A DNA stretch of 64,000 bases from Tetrahymena elliotti 4EA (lineage: Eukaryota > Ciliophora > Oligohymenophorea > Hymenostomatida > Tetrahymenidae), in contig JH720302.1 of the NCBI GenBank assembly GCA_000231825.2, positions 701,881 through 765,880 on the forward strand, written 5' to 3'. The notes under the pieces are model-generated. The model made no database searches. It had not been told where the DNA came from and worked only from the letters and a program-made list of their open reading frames with translations. Shown piece after piece: positions 26,181-38,200 of the stretch. Within the stretch, counting starts at the first letter, position 1, and each line of letters starts with the position of its first letter. The position numbers and the translations under genes were made by a program.

Positions 26181-26792
26181 TCAATTCAATTTAAAATCAT
26201 TTTTTATATTTCGTTTCATTTTATTCTTGTTTTAGCTATACCTTAGATATTTACCATAATTATCTCTGACTGTACTTTAAAAAACTTCATATTCATTTAA
26301 ATTTTGATTGTTATTTAAATCAGCTATGTCATTCTATTATGTTGTTGTAAATTAAACATCTTTTACTGAATGTTAGTGAGAGTGAAAATTGCTCAAAAAC
26401 TATTGGAATTCATTTTTATCTTTTTGCACATATTAAAAGAGCTATCTTTCTGATGTGTTACTTGTAGAATATAGCAAAGGAAGCTATATAGCAAATTAGT
26501 TTCTCTTAAATCTTGAAGTTTGAGACTTTTCTTTTTAAAAATCTGACCTGTCGAAAGATTACAGATTAAATAGTTCTATCAATTCAGGATGAAGGAAATT
26601 AATTAGCTTTCTATTTATTTCTGAATTTTACTAGCTCTAGTTAATGATATTATTATAAGCTTCTTATGCGTCTTCAGCCTTTTAGATCAATGTTCTTTTA
26701 TCTTCATAAAATATTCCAACACCATTTAAAGCATTTTAATCAGCTTTTATAAAAAAATCACTTTAGTAAGTATTAGCTTAATTACAAAACAT
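26181..26792 (-). pseudogene. Second truncated copy of the membrane-protein C-terminus
   Basis: An intact 203-codon frame ending in TGA at 26181-26183. It aligns with the C-terminal half of copy 1 over its length: GIFYEDKRTLIQKAEDAQEA versus GIFYENKKTLIQKAEDAQEA, then LHPELIELFNLQSF versus LHPKLIELFNMQSF, and a similar tail (EYEVFQSTVRDNYGKY versus EYELYQSSVRDNYNKY). The upstream KLIEFQKL..LFDY block of copy 1 is absent, so this copy is shorter still. No internal stop, so I call it a truncated duplicate rather than a proven pseudogene; it may be expressed as an exon of something undetected. Confidence 0.5.
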
Positions 26793-27409
26793 CTTAAAAT
26801 ACCATTTAAAGTATATTTATGAAATAAATATTTTGATTTTTATTTAAATTTAAGCTTCATATTTTTTGTTTTAATTACATGTTTTTCATCATCATTAATA
26901 ATAAATAAATAAAGGTATTTTTTATTTTTTATTTTGGATAGAAAAAACCTTAATAAGATTACTGTCGTGTAAAAATTGAAAGATTTATTATTTTTAACTT
27001 TTATTTGATCTAATTAAAATTAAATTTATTTTGCAGATAAAAGATAACTTGAGTATTAATTATATTTTATAATTTTTAATGTAGGAGTAGTTGTCTTCTT
27101 TTATTTTAAGAAATTCTTTTTTTAAACTCTAATAGTATTTATAAAATTTATTTTTTTCATACAACAATTTTCAAATAGCCTCATATTTTTATATTTTTCT
27201 GATAATCTATCTAATTTCTATTTTAAATAAAAAAGAGTTTTGAATTTAAGAATCAAAAATTTTAGAATAATTGTCAAAACGAAATTGAAAAATAAATTTT
27301 CTAGTTCATAATTATACTTACATTTATTTTTTAAAATGAAAAATTACTTTTATTTATCTATATACACAGTTAATATATTTTAGAAATTGAAATAATTAAT
27401 TAGGTTTTA
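26793..27409. other. Intergenic
   Basis: About 620 bp, A+T-rich, between the truncated copy and the stop of the K+ channel gene. No feature supported. Confidence 0.5.
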
Positions 27410-30400
27410 TCAATTAACTTTGTATTTCAAAAATTAGGAGATATTCTTATTTTCATTCAAATTATTATTATTGTTGTTGCTGATGTTACAGCTGCTGCTG
27501 CTACTTTTGTATTTGCTATGATTTAATTTTAAAGTTTTTAAATTCTTATTTTTTCTTTATCCATTCCTTAAAACATATTTTTTATTCACTTTAAGATTCT
27601 CAATGTTATTGTGAGGAAAATATCTTTTGTATGATTTAGCTGATTCAATACATAATGAGCAGGAACCATCAAGTTAATTAATATTGTATTGCTATAATTT
27701 TTGCAAGTTTTTTTCCTAGTCTTGGTTGAGATATAAATTTTAAGCATATTAAATTATTTCTTTTTGTAAATTGTTCTAATTTATTTAATGTTGATGACTT
27801 AGCATCTAAAACACTTATCTGTTCAAATTATTACTATTGTTGAGGTTGTTGTTATTATTGCCGCTGTTATTATTGTTGATTGTGTTAGTATTTACTTAAG
27901 CTTCTGAAAGGATTTAAGAATCAGTGTTTATAAAATTTTTAGATTGTTATTGTTACATTTATAAAAATTTTAGTATTGAAGGTCTTTAAATAATTTAACT
28001 TTAGCGAGTTTTTTCTGTCTTACTTTCAATATTTTAAATTATCAATTTATTTTCTATAATTTAATCACTCTATTATGTAGGTTTCCTGTCTAAACTAATT
28101 TCTAGTGAGCTATCAGTATTTTTTGGGGAAAAAAATGACTTTTCATCTGTGTCAGAATACCTTAAGGTTCTATGGGGATCTTACTTTTAATTAGAGTTAT
28201 TTCCTAAGCTTTTTTAAGGTAAAAAAATTTATCCTTGTGATTATCTATTATTATTTGAGCTCATTTAAGGCACCAAGATTTATGCTTATGATTATCGTTA
28301 TGGTTTTTAATCATTAATTGTGATAGTTCTAGTTATACTCTATTAAGTACTCTAATAGTTATCTGTATTTTCATTATCATCCTACAAAAAAGATTCTTCT
28401 TCTAGGTTACTATCTTATTAAATACGTTCTATTACCTTTAAATTTTCATTTGCTTTCTTTAATGTAGAATATTTAATCTTCTTTCTTCTTTAAATTTAAT
28501 TCAAGTACTTCTCTTCTTCCTAAATGTATTTACTTATTACTTTCAGTTCATTTGGCTGATAAGAAATAAACCTACACCTATTTATTAAATGACCTTAGGT
28601 TCTACAAGAAATGCATTATTAACTTATTATTCCATACTTAAAATATAAATTTATTTGATCTTTCAAAGAGTGATAAATCTCTTTATCATCTGGAAATTCA
28701 TCTATCAGTAACAAAAAATCTTCAAGTTCTAAGTATAATATTGTTGTAATCCTATATTTTATATGAGATATTTTTATTAAAATTCCTATAAAAATTCTTA
28801 AATTGTGTAACGAATTTTTTGATATTTTCTAAATTCAAATACCATAACTCACTTTGCTTATGATTTTAGTTTTTATGCTATGAAAAACCTTTAAATTTAT
28901 TGATTTCTAATAAAATAAAATTACTAAATAGGAAATCTTAAAAATAATATAGAATGCAAAGGGGATTAAAAATTTTTATTTTAATAAAATTAAAATTATT
29001 GGTATAACAATTGCACTCATTTTCCCTTCATCAATTTAAATTATTGATAAAATTTATTTCTTAATTTTAAATATATTTTTATAAGGTTAAAAAACTTTTA
29101 ATGGATAAAGATTTAGATGAGTTACTAAATTTGATTAGAGCCAATATAAATTGTTGGAAAATAAAGGTGTTTTGAATTTTAGGATTCTTCAAAGCTTAAA
29201 ATAAAATTACCCAATAGAATTGACAGAGTGCAAACTCTAAAGAGTTTGAGTAAAAAATTCATATTACCCAAAATATTAATACTTTTTCAGCTTTTAAAAT
29301 TTATTTTCTGCTTGAGAATATCTTTACTTAACTTAAAGGGAAACCTTGCCTTTCATAACAATTGATAAACTAGGTTATTTTAATTCAAATTAATCTACAA
29401 TTGTTTCTCCAGATCCATAACTTTTTTCTTTAAAGAGTAAAGAGACTCTTTCCAAAAATTTATTAGAGAAATTATCTTTCAAGCAAGGTATTTATTTAAG
29501 GTATCTCATATGAACCTCCTTTTTAATTTAATTTTTAAGATTTGAAGATAAGTTTTCCAAAACAGAGACAGAAGTTTGATTTTTACTAAAATTTTCGCAA
29601 AATGCATACTCCAAATATTTTCTTGCTTGGCTTTACAGAGAGCTTGTAACTTGCATTTCTTTCATATATTTATTTATATTAGCAGTTTAAATCCTATATA
29701 GCTGTTTTCTTTAGTTTATTTCTTATATTAGTGCTCCTATTTAATTTAGGGCATATCCAAAATTTACACAAGAAAGAAAGGCCATAAAAACAATAAAGAG
29801 TTTCTCTAGATAATGAATTGGAGTTATATCTCCATAACCAATAGTAATAATAGTAACTATAGCAAAGTAAATAGAGTTAAAGTAGAATACTTACTCACTC
29901 ATGTCATAAACCTTGAAATCTTCTATCCATGATTTCTCTCTTAAATCTTTATCAACATAAACCCCTATTTTATACCACAAGCATGCAAAAACATGCATAA
30001 GATATAGAATCTAAACTAGTAAAAGAAAAAGATTCGTGAATTGTGCATATTTATCATCTATTTAAAAATACTCTCTAATTTTATCTGAAAGCCTAGATAA
30101 ATGCTTAATCTTTATTAAATAGGCAATCCTTAATATCTAAAAATCTAAAGGGTTTTCCCAATACAAGCAAATCAAAGATATTATTTCTATGTATGTATAT
30201 TCTCTTAAATAATTTTTAAAAATTGCCCATCTCCCAAGTTAAACTTCACCTAATTATAATATTTAATATGAATTCAAAAGAATTTCTTAAAATCATTTTT
30301 TTAAAATATGTTAACAATAAAGAAAAATAGTTGACTTCATTCTTATTTATTATTTAAAAAATACTAACCTTTCATTTACAATTTTTATTTAAATAAGCAA

Positions 30401-31815
30401 TAATCTTTCATATGTAAGAAAATAAAACAAAATGATCATTTAAAAAAAAACTAATTTATGATTAAGTTATTTTAAAAAAATTATTTTTCTATTATTAGTT
30501 CTTGATGAATAAATAAAATCTGCTTGAATAAAGTTATTTCAAAATTAATGAATTATTTAATTCCAACAATATTTTACCTATATTTGAATTGGAAATCTCC
30601 ATTTTAATAGAATAAATAATTTATGGAGATTATATTATAACAATTAATTTACTTTTAGTCAAATAATTTTTGTAGAATATTCAATTTAGATATTAAGTTT
30701 TTAATTTTAAAGAAAGGTTAATGAAATTTGAGAATTGGGATTGGTTTAAATGATTTTAAATAGGTTTTACCTTTGTAATAAAAGCATGTGTTCATTTATA
30801 TAAATATATCACTGACTATAATAAGGTAGTTTGAGTAGTTAAAATATAATGGAGTTGTGAACGAAAAAGATATTTCAAAGGGTATGCTCAATAAATTTAG
30901 AATTATATGGATCATAACAATAAAATCCCAAAGAATCAATAGGGGATGGAAAGGCTCAAAAACTTTGATAGTAGAAATAAAATACTATATTTTCAGAATA
31001 CACTTGTTAATTGGTTTATATAAGCATTTCATCTATTTCTTACATTTTAAGTATTTTTTTTAGAATTTCTTGACAAAGTTAGACCTGTTTGTAGCTTTGC
31101 TATAATCAGATCTAATTGTTTTTTTTTGAACAATATTAAATGCAGCTTTATCATTTAAAGCCTAAGTATGCTGCTTCTGAAGCATATAAGGTCTTGTATA
31201 AACCAACGATTTCTTCATATTGAATAAAAATTTGTTGACTAGTAGAAGAATTTTGAAAAATTTATATCTCCACAATTGCTTTGAGAGAGTTTCGTTATGT
31301 ATTTTTTATTTTTTTAAAAAGTTCTTTTACTTCATCTCAATATTTTCATAATCTACTATGTGCTCATATTAAAATTTTAGCAGATGCTAAAAAATTTGAT
31401 TTGAATTTTATCCATTTTACTATCTTTTATGAGTATCGTAAGGTGTAAGAGATTAAGATTTATCATCAAAAACCTAACTTTGATATGTTAGCTGTTAATT
31501 TATGGACACATTCTTTGATAATTTTTCATCTTGACTAACAAATGACAGTTAGATACTATTGTCTAATTTATTCTTATTTTTTATTGATTCTTGATTGAAA
31601 GAAAATTCTCCTTTTTTACCATCTTTTACATCGATTTTTTGAACTTAAATATGTTTATTTTGATAATAGCTATTGATACTTCCATCAGCTGCCCCATCCT
31701 CATCTATGTAATCAAACTATTCTCCATGACAAGGCTTTTAGTTAAATGAGTAAATCATTCTATTATCACTTCTAGAAGTAATTAAGCTATTAAAGCTAAG
31801 CTCTTAACAATTCAT
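27410..31815 (-). CDS. K+ channel with cyclic-nucleotide-binding-like domain (CNBD)
   Basis: Three exons, 1141 residues, introns 30250-30770 (521 bp) and 28752-29210 (459 bp), phases consistent. A ~285-residue cytoplasmic N-terminus precedes S1 (HPLLILWDFIVMIHIIL). Helix S2/S3 region: DIFIQMNTCFYYKGEV. S4 is basic (LRIAYLIKIKHLSRL). The pore reads IYFAIVTIITIGYGDITP, giving the K+ selectivity filter TIGYGD at about residue 485. A C-linker (EVHMRYLKQIPCL) and CNBD follow (SYGSGETIVDQ; LELEDFLLLIDEFPDDKEIY). After the CNBD comes CISCRTQGHLINRC, a Cys/His cluster I know from many ciliate channels of this type, then an N/Q-rich tail with TAA/TAG-coded glutamines and an N-run. The CNBD lacks an obvious phosphate-binding RxA arginine, so nucleotide gating is unproven. 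Role inferred: membrane potential control of ciliary or plasma membrane. Confidence 0.9.
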
Positions 31816-34800
31816 CTACTTTGTAATTACTTAACTCTACTTTCTATTTAATTAAAAATATCAGATAATAAATCGAATACAGTAAAAAAGCAAGGCATTT
31901 CAATCCAACTATATTTTTTAATATTGCTATTAAAACCTTCCAATAATGTTTACAACAAACAAAATATATTTATTTTAAATGACTTTAATTTCTAACCATT
32001 TAGCATAGTATTAATCATAATTTTATTTTTATCAGAAATTTACACTAAAAGACTAACTCACTAATTAATTAATCAAAATATTAAAAGCTATTCTAATCTA
32101 ATAAATGATTTTTAATTCTAATCAACAAAAACTAAACTTAAATTTAATAAAAACATTTTTTCTTTTATTCATCCTAAGAGTAAAGGGGAACAAAATCTCA
32201 TCCATTTAGTTAATTTTGTAAATTAAATAAAAAGGAATAAAATATATTTTGTTTATAAATTCAAATCAATGAAAAAATGTTTTTGAAAAATGGTCAGGGT
32301 GTATAATATGTTTTTGCTTTTGATTCTATTATTTTAAAAATTCTAAAAGTATTGCAATAAAAGAATTAAAAGATTTCTTAATTTTAATGCTCTACTCTTC
32401 TATTTTAAATAAAAGAATATTTTATATCTTATTTCATTTACTAAAAGAAAGTTTTGTTCATTTTAGGAATTGTTAGTATTCAATTTAAAATTATTTTTTA
32501 GTGCTAAAAATGAAAATTTTAGTAAAAAAGATTAACTAAAATTAGATTCAAAAGATTTGTAACCATGAAAAATTTTTATACTGTAAATCCTAAAAAAACA
32601 AAATATTATATTATTGTAGTGTACTGATTTATTGTTTTTAATATAATTAATACGGTTTTTTAACAAAAATAAGGGTATAGGTACAAACTTTTTGCATCAT
32701 ACAGTATTTATATTACTAAATAAGTAATTTCAATATTTAATTTTTAAAATAAATAAAAAAATTCAATAAAAAAAGTGCATTTCTTTTGCTTAGATGAAAA
32801 AAATAAGTCAGAATGTAAAAGAATGTAAATAAAATTCTAAATTTTATTTAAAAAACATTTAAATTACTTTCTGATTTTTTCTTTTGGTATTTGTTAGGTG
32901 TATTTGATTGTTACATTTTTGAAAAAGAGAAAAATAAAGCTAATAAATTTTTGTAACCAAAAAAAATAATTTGATAGGGTGTTTGATTAATTAATCAAAA
33001 GATAATCTAAATAAATTTTATCTTTTTATATTATTGAAAAGATATTTGAGATAAAGCAACTTTCTTCCTTTTAGTTTAAATGTATAAAATTACTAATATT
33101 TTTATAATTAATTTTTATTTCCACACAAATAATAGATTACATACATACATACATTTTTAATTAAAACAAACATTAACTATTTTATAGGTTATTTTGCCAA
33201 TTAATAATTAATGTATTTAGTTATTATTAAATAGTTATCAAATAAACATCAAATATCTTGTGATTTTTTAGAAAAATAAATATTTAACAAATTGAAAACA
33301 CATTTCAATAAAAATAAGCTTATAGAAAAAGCATGAATTAAATTCAAACAAAAATGACTATTTCAATCCCTTTTACTTTTTAACTCATAAAAAATAATTT
33401 TTATATAAGTGTATTTGCTATCAAAAAAATAAATTGATTTTTGAGAAGAATCAAAATTATTAAAAAGATACAAGCAAAGTAGTAAATCAAACATATTTGT
33501 TTGCTTACTCATATTAAAATATGTATCAGTGATTAACAGCCAAATTCAAAAGTAGTACAAATGTTTACATAGATTTTATTATTTGAGTTATAGGGTTTCG
33601 CTATCAAAGAAAAAATAATAAAAAATTGATAAAGTTTATTTTTAATGAAAGAGTATAGCCTATTTAGGATAGATAAGATGAAATTCAATACTTTCAAGGT
33701 TTTTATTTTTTATGAATTGAATTGAATAGATATGTGGATTCAAGCATAAACAAAATTATAATGTAAATAAAATTAGTAAATTAGAATACAAATTTAACTA
33801 TTCCATATGTAGCTAAAAATGTTAACTAGTTTTATTCTTTAGTAATACTAAATTAAAATAGGACAAACAAATCCTTAATAATATTGTATTTTTTGTGGTT
33901 TAGTAGATCCTTATTTACCTACCTAATTTAAATTAAACAAAATATTTCTTAATTAATTTGTATTTTTAAAAAAGCCATTTTTACAATAATATTATTTAGA
34001 AGACCTAAAATATTTATCAAATCAAAACAAGGACATTAGTTTTTTAATATCTTTCACAAAATATATTGACCTGAAACCTTCCTTTATTTGAATATATATA
34101 TTGTGATTCAAAAGTAGAAAGCAAGACACATTTATTATTTAGATTATTTAGAAAATATAAATAAAATAAATTAGAAAAAATATAATTTGAGTTTACCTTA
34201 AAATTTATAAATAAAATTAGGACTTGCTGAATTCAATTGAATTACTTATTTTTTAGAGAATCAAATTTCTTTTATATTAAATATAAATATTCAGATTATG
34301 GTATTATTCTATAATTCAAAATAATCAATAAGCAATGACGATTAATTCTTAATCTAATTTATTTCTTTTAATTTTAAGTCGATAAATCAGTGTTGCTGAA
34401 TAAATTAAAAAAATAAAAACAAGAAATTACATCCATATTTACTACTTTTTTCATTTTTTCATTTGGGAAAAACTAATTAATTTTACTTGAAAAAAAATAT
34501 TTGATATCAAACCAATAATTTAGTTTCTAAGGAGATTTAAGATACTTATCTATGATAATTCCTTAGAATAATACATTCAAAGCTTTTATATTTTTAATCG
34601 TGAATTAGCTAATTTAGTAAAATTAACCTTCAAATATGCTAAATTTAACATTAGAAAAATTCAAAAAATTCAAATGAGATTCATTGGAAAATTATTTAAT
34701 TGCTTTAAGAAAAATTAATTTCATGATAGAAAATACAAAGTCTAATTTTTTTTTTATTAAAATTTGAGTGGAAGGAAATATTGGATTTTCTAGATTAGAT

Positions 34801-35231
34801 AAAAGTAGAATTTTAAATTTATGTTAAGATTGAATGGATAGAAATAAAGCTAAATATTTCTGCTTTGTGTAAAGTTAATTTATAAAAAGCTGGATGACAG
34901 ATAAAAAAGTAATAGAAATGTATCTATTCAGATAAAAAGGCGGAAATTTAATATTACCTTTGTTGTAAAATAGTTAGTGAAATATCTAAAAAGTGACTGA
35001 CTGTATATCTCTTAAAAAAGCAGTAACAAAAAAATTATGATTTTTTAAATGGACTAGATAATTCCTTAAATAGTAACAAAGAGATTTGAGTAAAAAATAA
35101 TTATAATTTTTTTACATCAATTAATTTCTATTTATTATTACATTCAAACAAAAGCAAATTGTAAACAAATTAATTAATCAATTATCTAGCGAACTAGAAA
35201 GGAGAGCAAACTATTATTATAGATTATTCAA
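31816..35231. other. 3.4-kb intergenic region
   Basis: Between divergent genes, so it contains both promoters. The rest is A/T-rich with short frames in all phases and no protein-like run, tRNA fold or snRNA motif that I can see. A short ATAC microsatellite-like run occurs near 33135-33152. Confidence 0.5.
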
Positions 35232-38200
35232 ATGTAGGAACATCTCCAATATCTGCGAAAAATTGACATGTTTGGCAATAGGATTGAGCTTTCCTACTAC
35301 AAGGAAAAAACTCATAAAACTAAATTTGGAGGGTGTCTTACAGTCTTGTTAGTACTCTTTTCTTTTTTGGCAATCTACTACTTTGGTAAAGAGATTGTTA
35401 ACAAAGGTTCTCCTAACATCAAGATATAAGAAGACTACTTATAAGATTTTTTCATAAATTAATTTTTCCAAAGCCGCGAATCAGATAAGTTCATGATAGC
35501 AATTAGAATTTTAGATTATCAACAGTAAGCTGTTTATAATGATTAAGTAGACATAAATGCTTTGGTTTATGAAATCAGCATTGAGAATTAAAAGCAAGCC
35601 AATTAGATGGATGAGCAAAAGTATATGAAATAGATAAGCATGGATAAAATTTCATGCTAAGAATACACAGTACTTAGCTCTGTAACAAATTATGAAGAAT
35701 TTGATTTTTCTGAATTATTATGCTACCGCATCAAAGATGGCTAACTAAACAAAGTAAATTGAAATATAAATATCCTAATGAATAAAGCAATCCTTTAGAT
35801 ACATAGAATTCAAAATAAAATTGCATTTTTTGAATTTGTTTTGAAATGAGTTCGCTAATTTCTAATAGAACTATCAAGAGTTTATAATAATATTAGATGT
35901 CTACAAATTTTTAAAATTATTTGTAAAAATACAAAAAGACAACAAGCCTACCAAAATATTCCACACATTTTTTTTATTTTAATCAAAATATTTTTTTAGA
36001 AAATAAGAAAATATGAAATACATAAGATACAACAATAATTTATATTTTTAAGTGTATTAAGAGAGATTAGAATAATTATCTGGATATTTAAATTTAAAAA
36101 TTCTTAATTAACTTTTCTACAAAATAAAAAGATTTAACTTAAGAACAGAATGATTCAACGCATCGTTGTTTTATTAATTACTATTAATTAATTTATAATA
36201 TTCTACTTAACTGGCTCAACCAGTTCCAAAATTTTATTAATCATTAATTAATTGATTCTTAATTAATTATACAAGCGTCATCAATATTTAAATAAAAAAT
36301 ACCTAATTGGATTAATTAATTTTCCTCAATTTTCATTTATAATCATTCCCAAATAGAATTATATTGATGAATTCAATTAATCAATCTTTTAAATTTCCAA
36401 AGATCGTCTTGTGAATTTATCTATTACTCTTGCACTATTATCTAATTCTAATCAAACTAATTTTATTACATAATTCAGCCTTACTTACAAAATTCATTAT
36501 TTTCAATAAAACTCCAAATATTTTGAATACATTTCTATGTGAAATTATTTAAATTGTATTCAAGGTCTTTTATTTTAAAATAACTTGAATTTTTGGATTA
36601 TTTTCAAGAGGGAATTATAGTTTGGATTTGTTAATTATCTTATGTTTTATTTTCCAATTATTTCGAATTATAAGATTAAAAAATTTGGTTCTTTTTTCTA
36701 ATTAAATTGTGTAAAGATTTTTGCAATTAATATAGGTTACCCAGTAAAAATTACATTTTGTTTTAATTAAAAAGTAACTCAAATTTCTGAATTTCTGAGT
36801 AGAGAGTGCTGCTTTAATAATACTTTTTATGAATAAATAGTATTTATTTTTGATTAATAAATTTGTTTAAATAAAATAGGATGAGGGTATTGCAAAATTT
36901 GATTTACTGGTTGATTTAATAGATAACAGTTTGATCTAGAGGGGGATTATTGAAATATATTACACCGATTTAGCTTTAGATGTTTCATTGTATGACAACC
37001 CTAATATAATTTATTTACAAAAAAGAATCTTCAGTTTTGAATTGGGGTATCAAAAAAGATTACCAATAAACTTAAAAAAAATGGTTCTGAATACTGACTA
37101 TGGAAATGTACTCACAGATTTCCATAGAGAAACTTTTTTAGTACCTTATCTTTAAGGAGAATTTGAATAGATTACAAAGTATCTATAGGATTTTCATAAA
37201 AATACAGTTTTTTCTGTAGAAATTCAAATGGATCGCAAATAAACAATTAATTACAGAACTTACTTGAAACTTTAAGATTTTCTTTCTTCTGTTGGTGGTA
37301 TCATCAAAATATTCACATTAGTTTTTATCTTTCTCAGTAAAAAGCTTACTAAATTAGATTTTTACATGAATCTTCTCAATTAAATTTTTAATTTTGAAGA
37401 TCCAAATGAGGAAATGAAGCAACATTCTGAAAACGATTCAGATGATGATGGGGATGTTATAATTGAAGATAACTAACCCCATTAAGTTTATAATAATAAG
37501 CTCAGCAAAGACTAAGATAATGAAAAAGAATTAGATAAAAAATAAATAAACAAGTCTCCTTAATAAATGATATTAAAACAAGGAGATTTCAATAATAATG
37601 AGAAGCGTTCAAATTATCATTAAGGGACTGATGATTAAATGAAAAGAAAATTTTCAATAGAAAATAATTAACATTTATAGACCATGAATAAAAGTGAAAG
37701 CAATATACCTTTAATGACTGCTAAGTTTACTAATCAAAATAAAGATTAAATACCTAATAATAATTTCACTAATATACTTTAGCATACAGAAACTCTGATC
37801 CCTCTTTAATTATTATAAAATCCTAATCAAAATGATCAGGAGTAGTTATTATATAATAATGGAATTACAGAAGAAAAGCAATCAGATGAAAAATAAACCT
37901 CAAAGTCAAAAGAGCTTGAAAAATCATAAAAGAAAGAATCAATAAAAATAGATTTATAGATACTTAAAGATCTTGAAGAATCCTAAGATAGTAAAAGTAA
38001 TTAACTATCAAAATAAATTAAGAGAATAGAATAATCTTAAAAGTAAAATTAAATCCCTCGAGATGAGGAAAATCCTGATAATGAAGCCCACCTACATGAA
38101 TAGGGGGATAAAGAAGAAAATTAAAGAAGAAATCCTTCATTCAAAAGAAGAAATGCAATTCCAAAAAACACTCAGCTGATCAGCAAATTTATGCATAAAG

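Noticed and set aside
28871..28923. Acceptor at 28924 as the 3' site of the second K+ channel intron (CNBD continuing NFILLEINKF)
   Set aside because: The frame runs into TGA before the Cys cluster, whereas the 28752 acceptor restores ITTILYLELEDFLLL, a normal CNBD ending, with correct total phase.
30857..31063. Plus-strand 68-codon frame starting MNEKDISKGML
   Set aside because: It lies antisense to the K+ channel S1-S2 exon, which carries clear family motifs.
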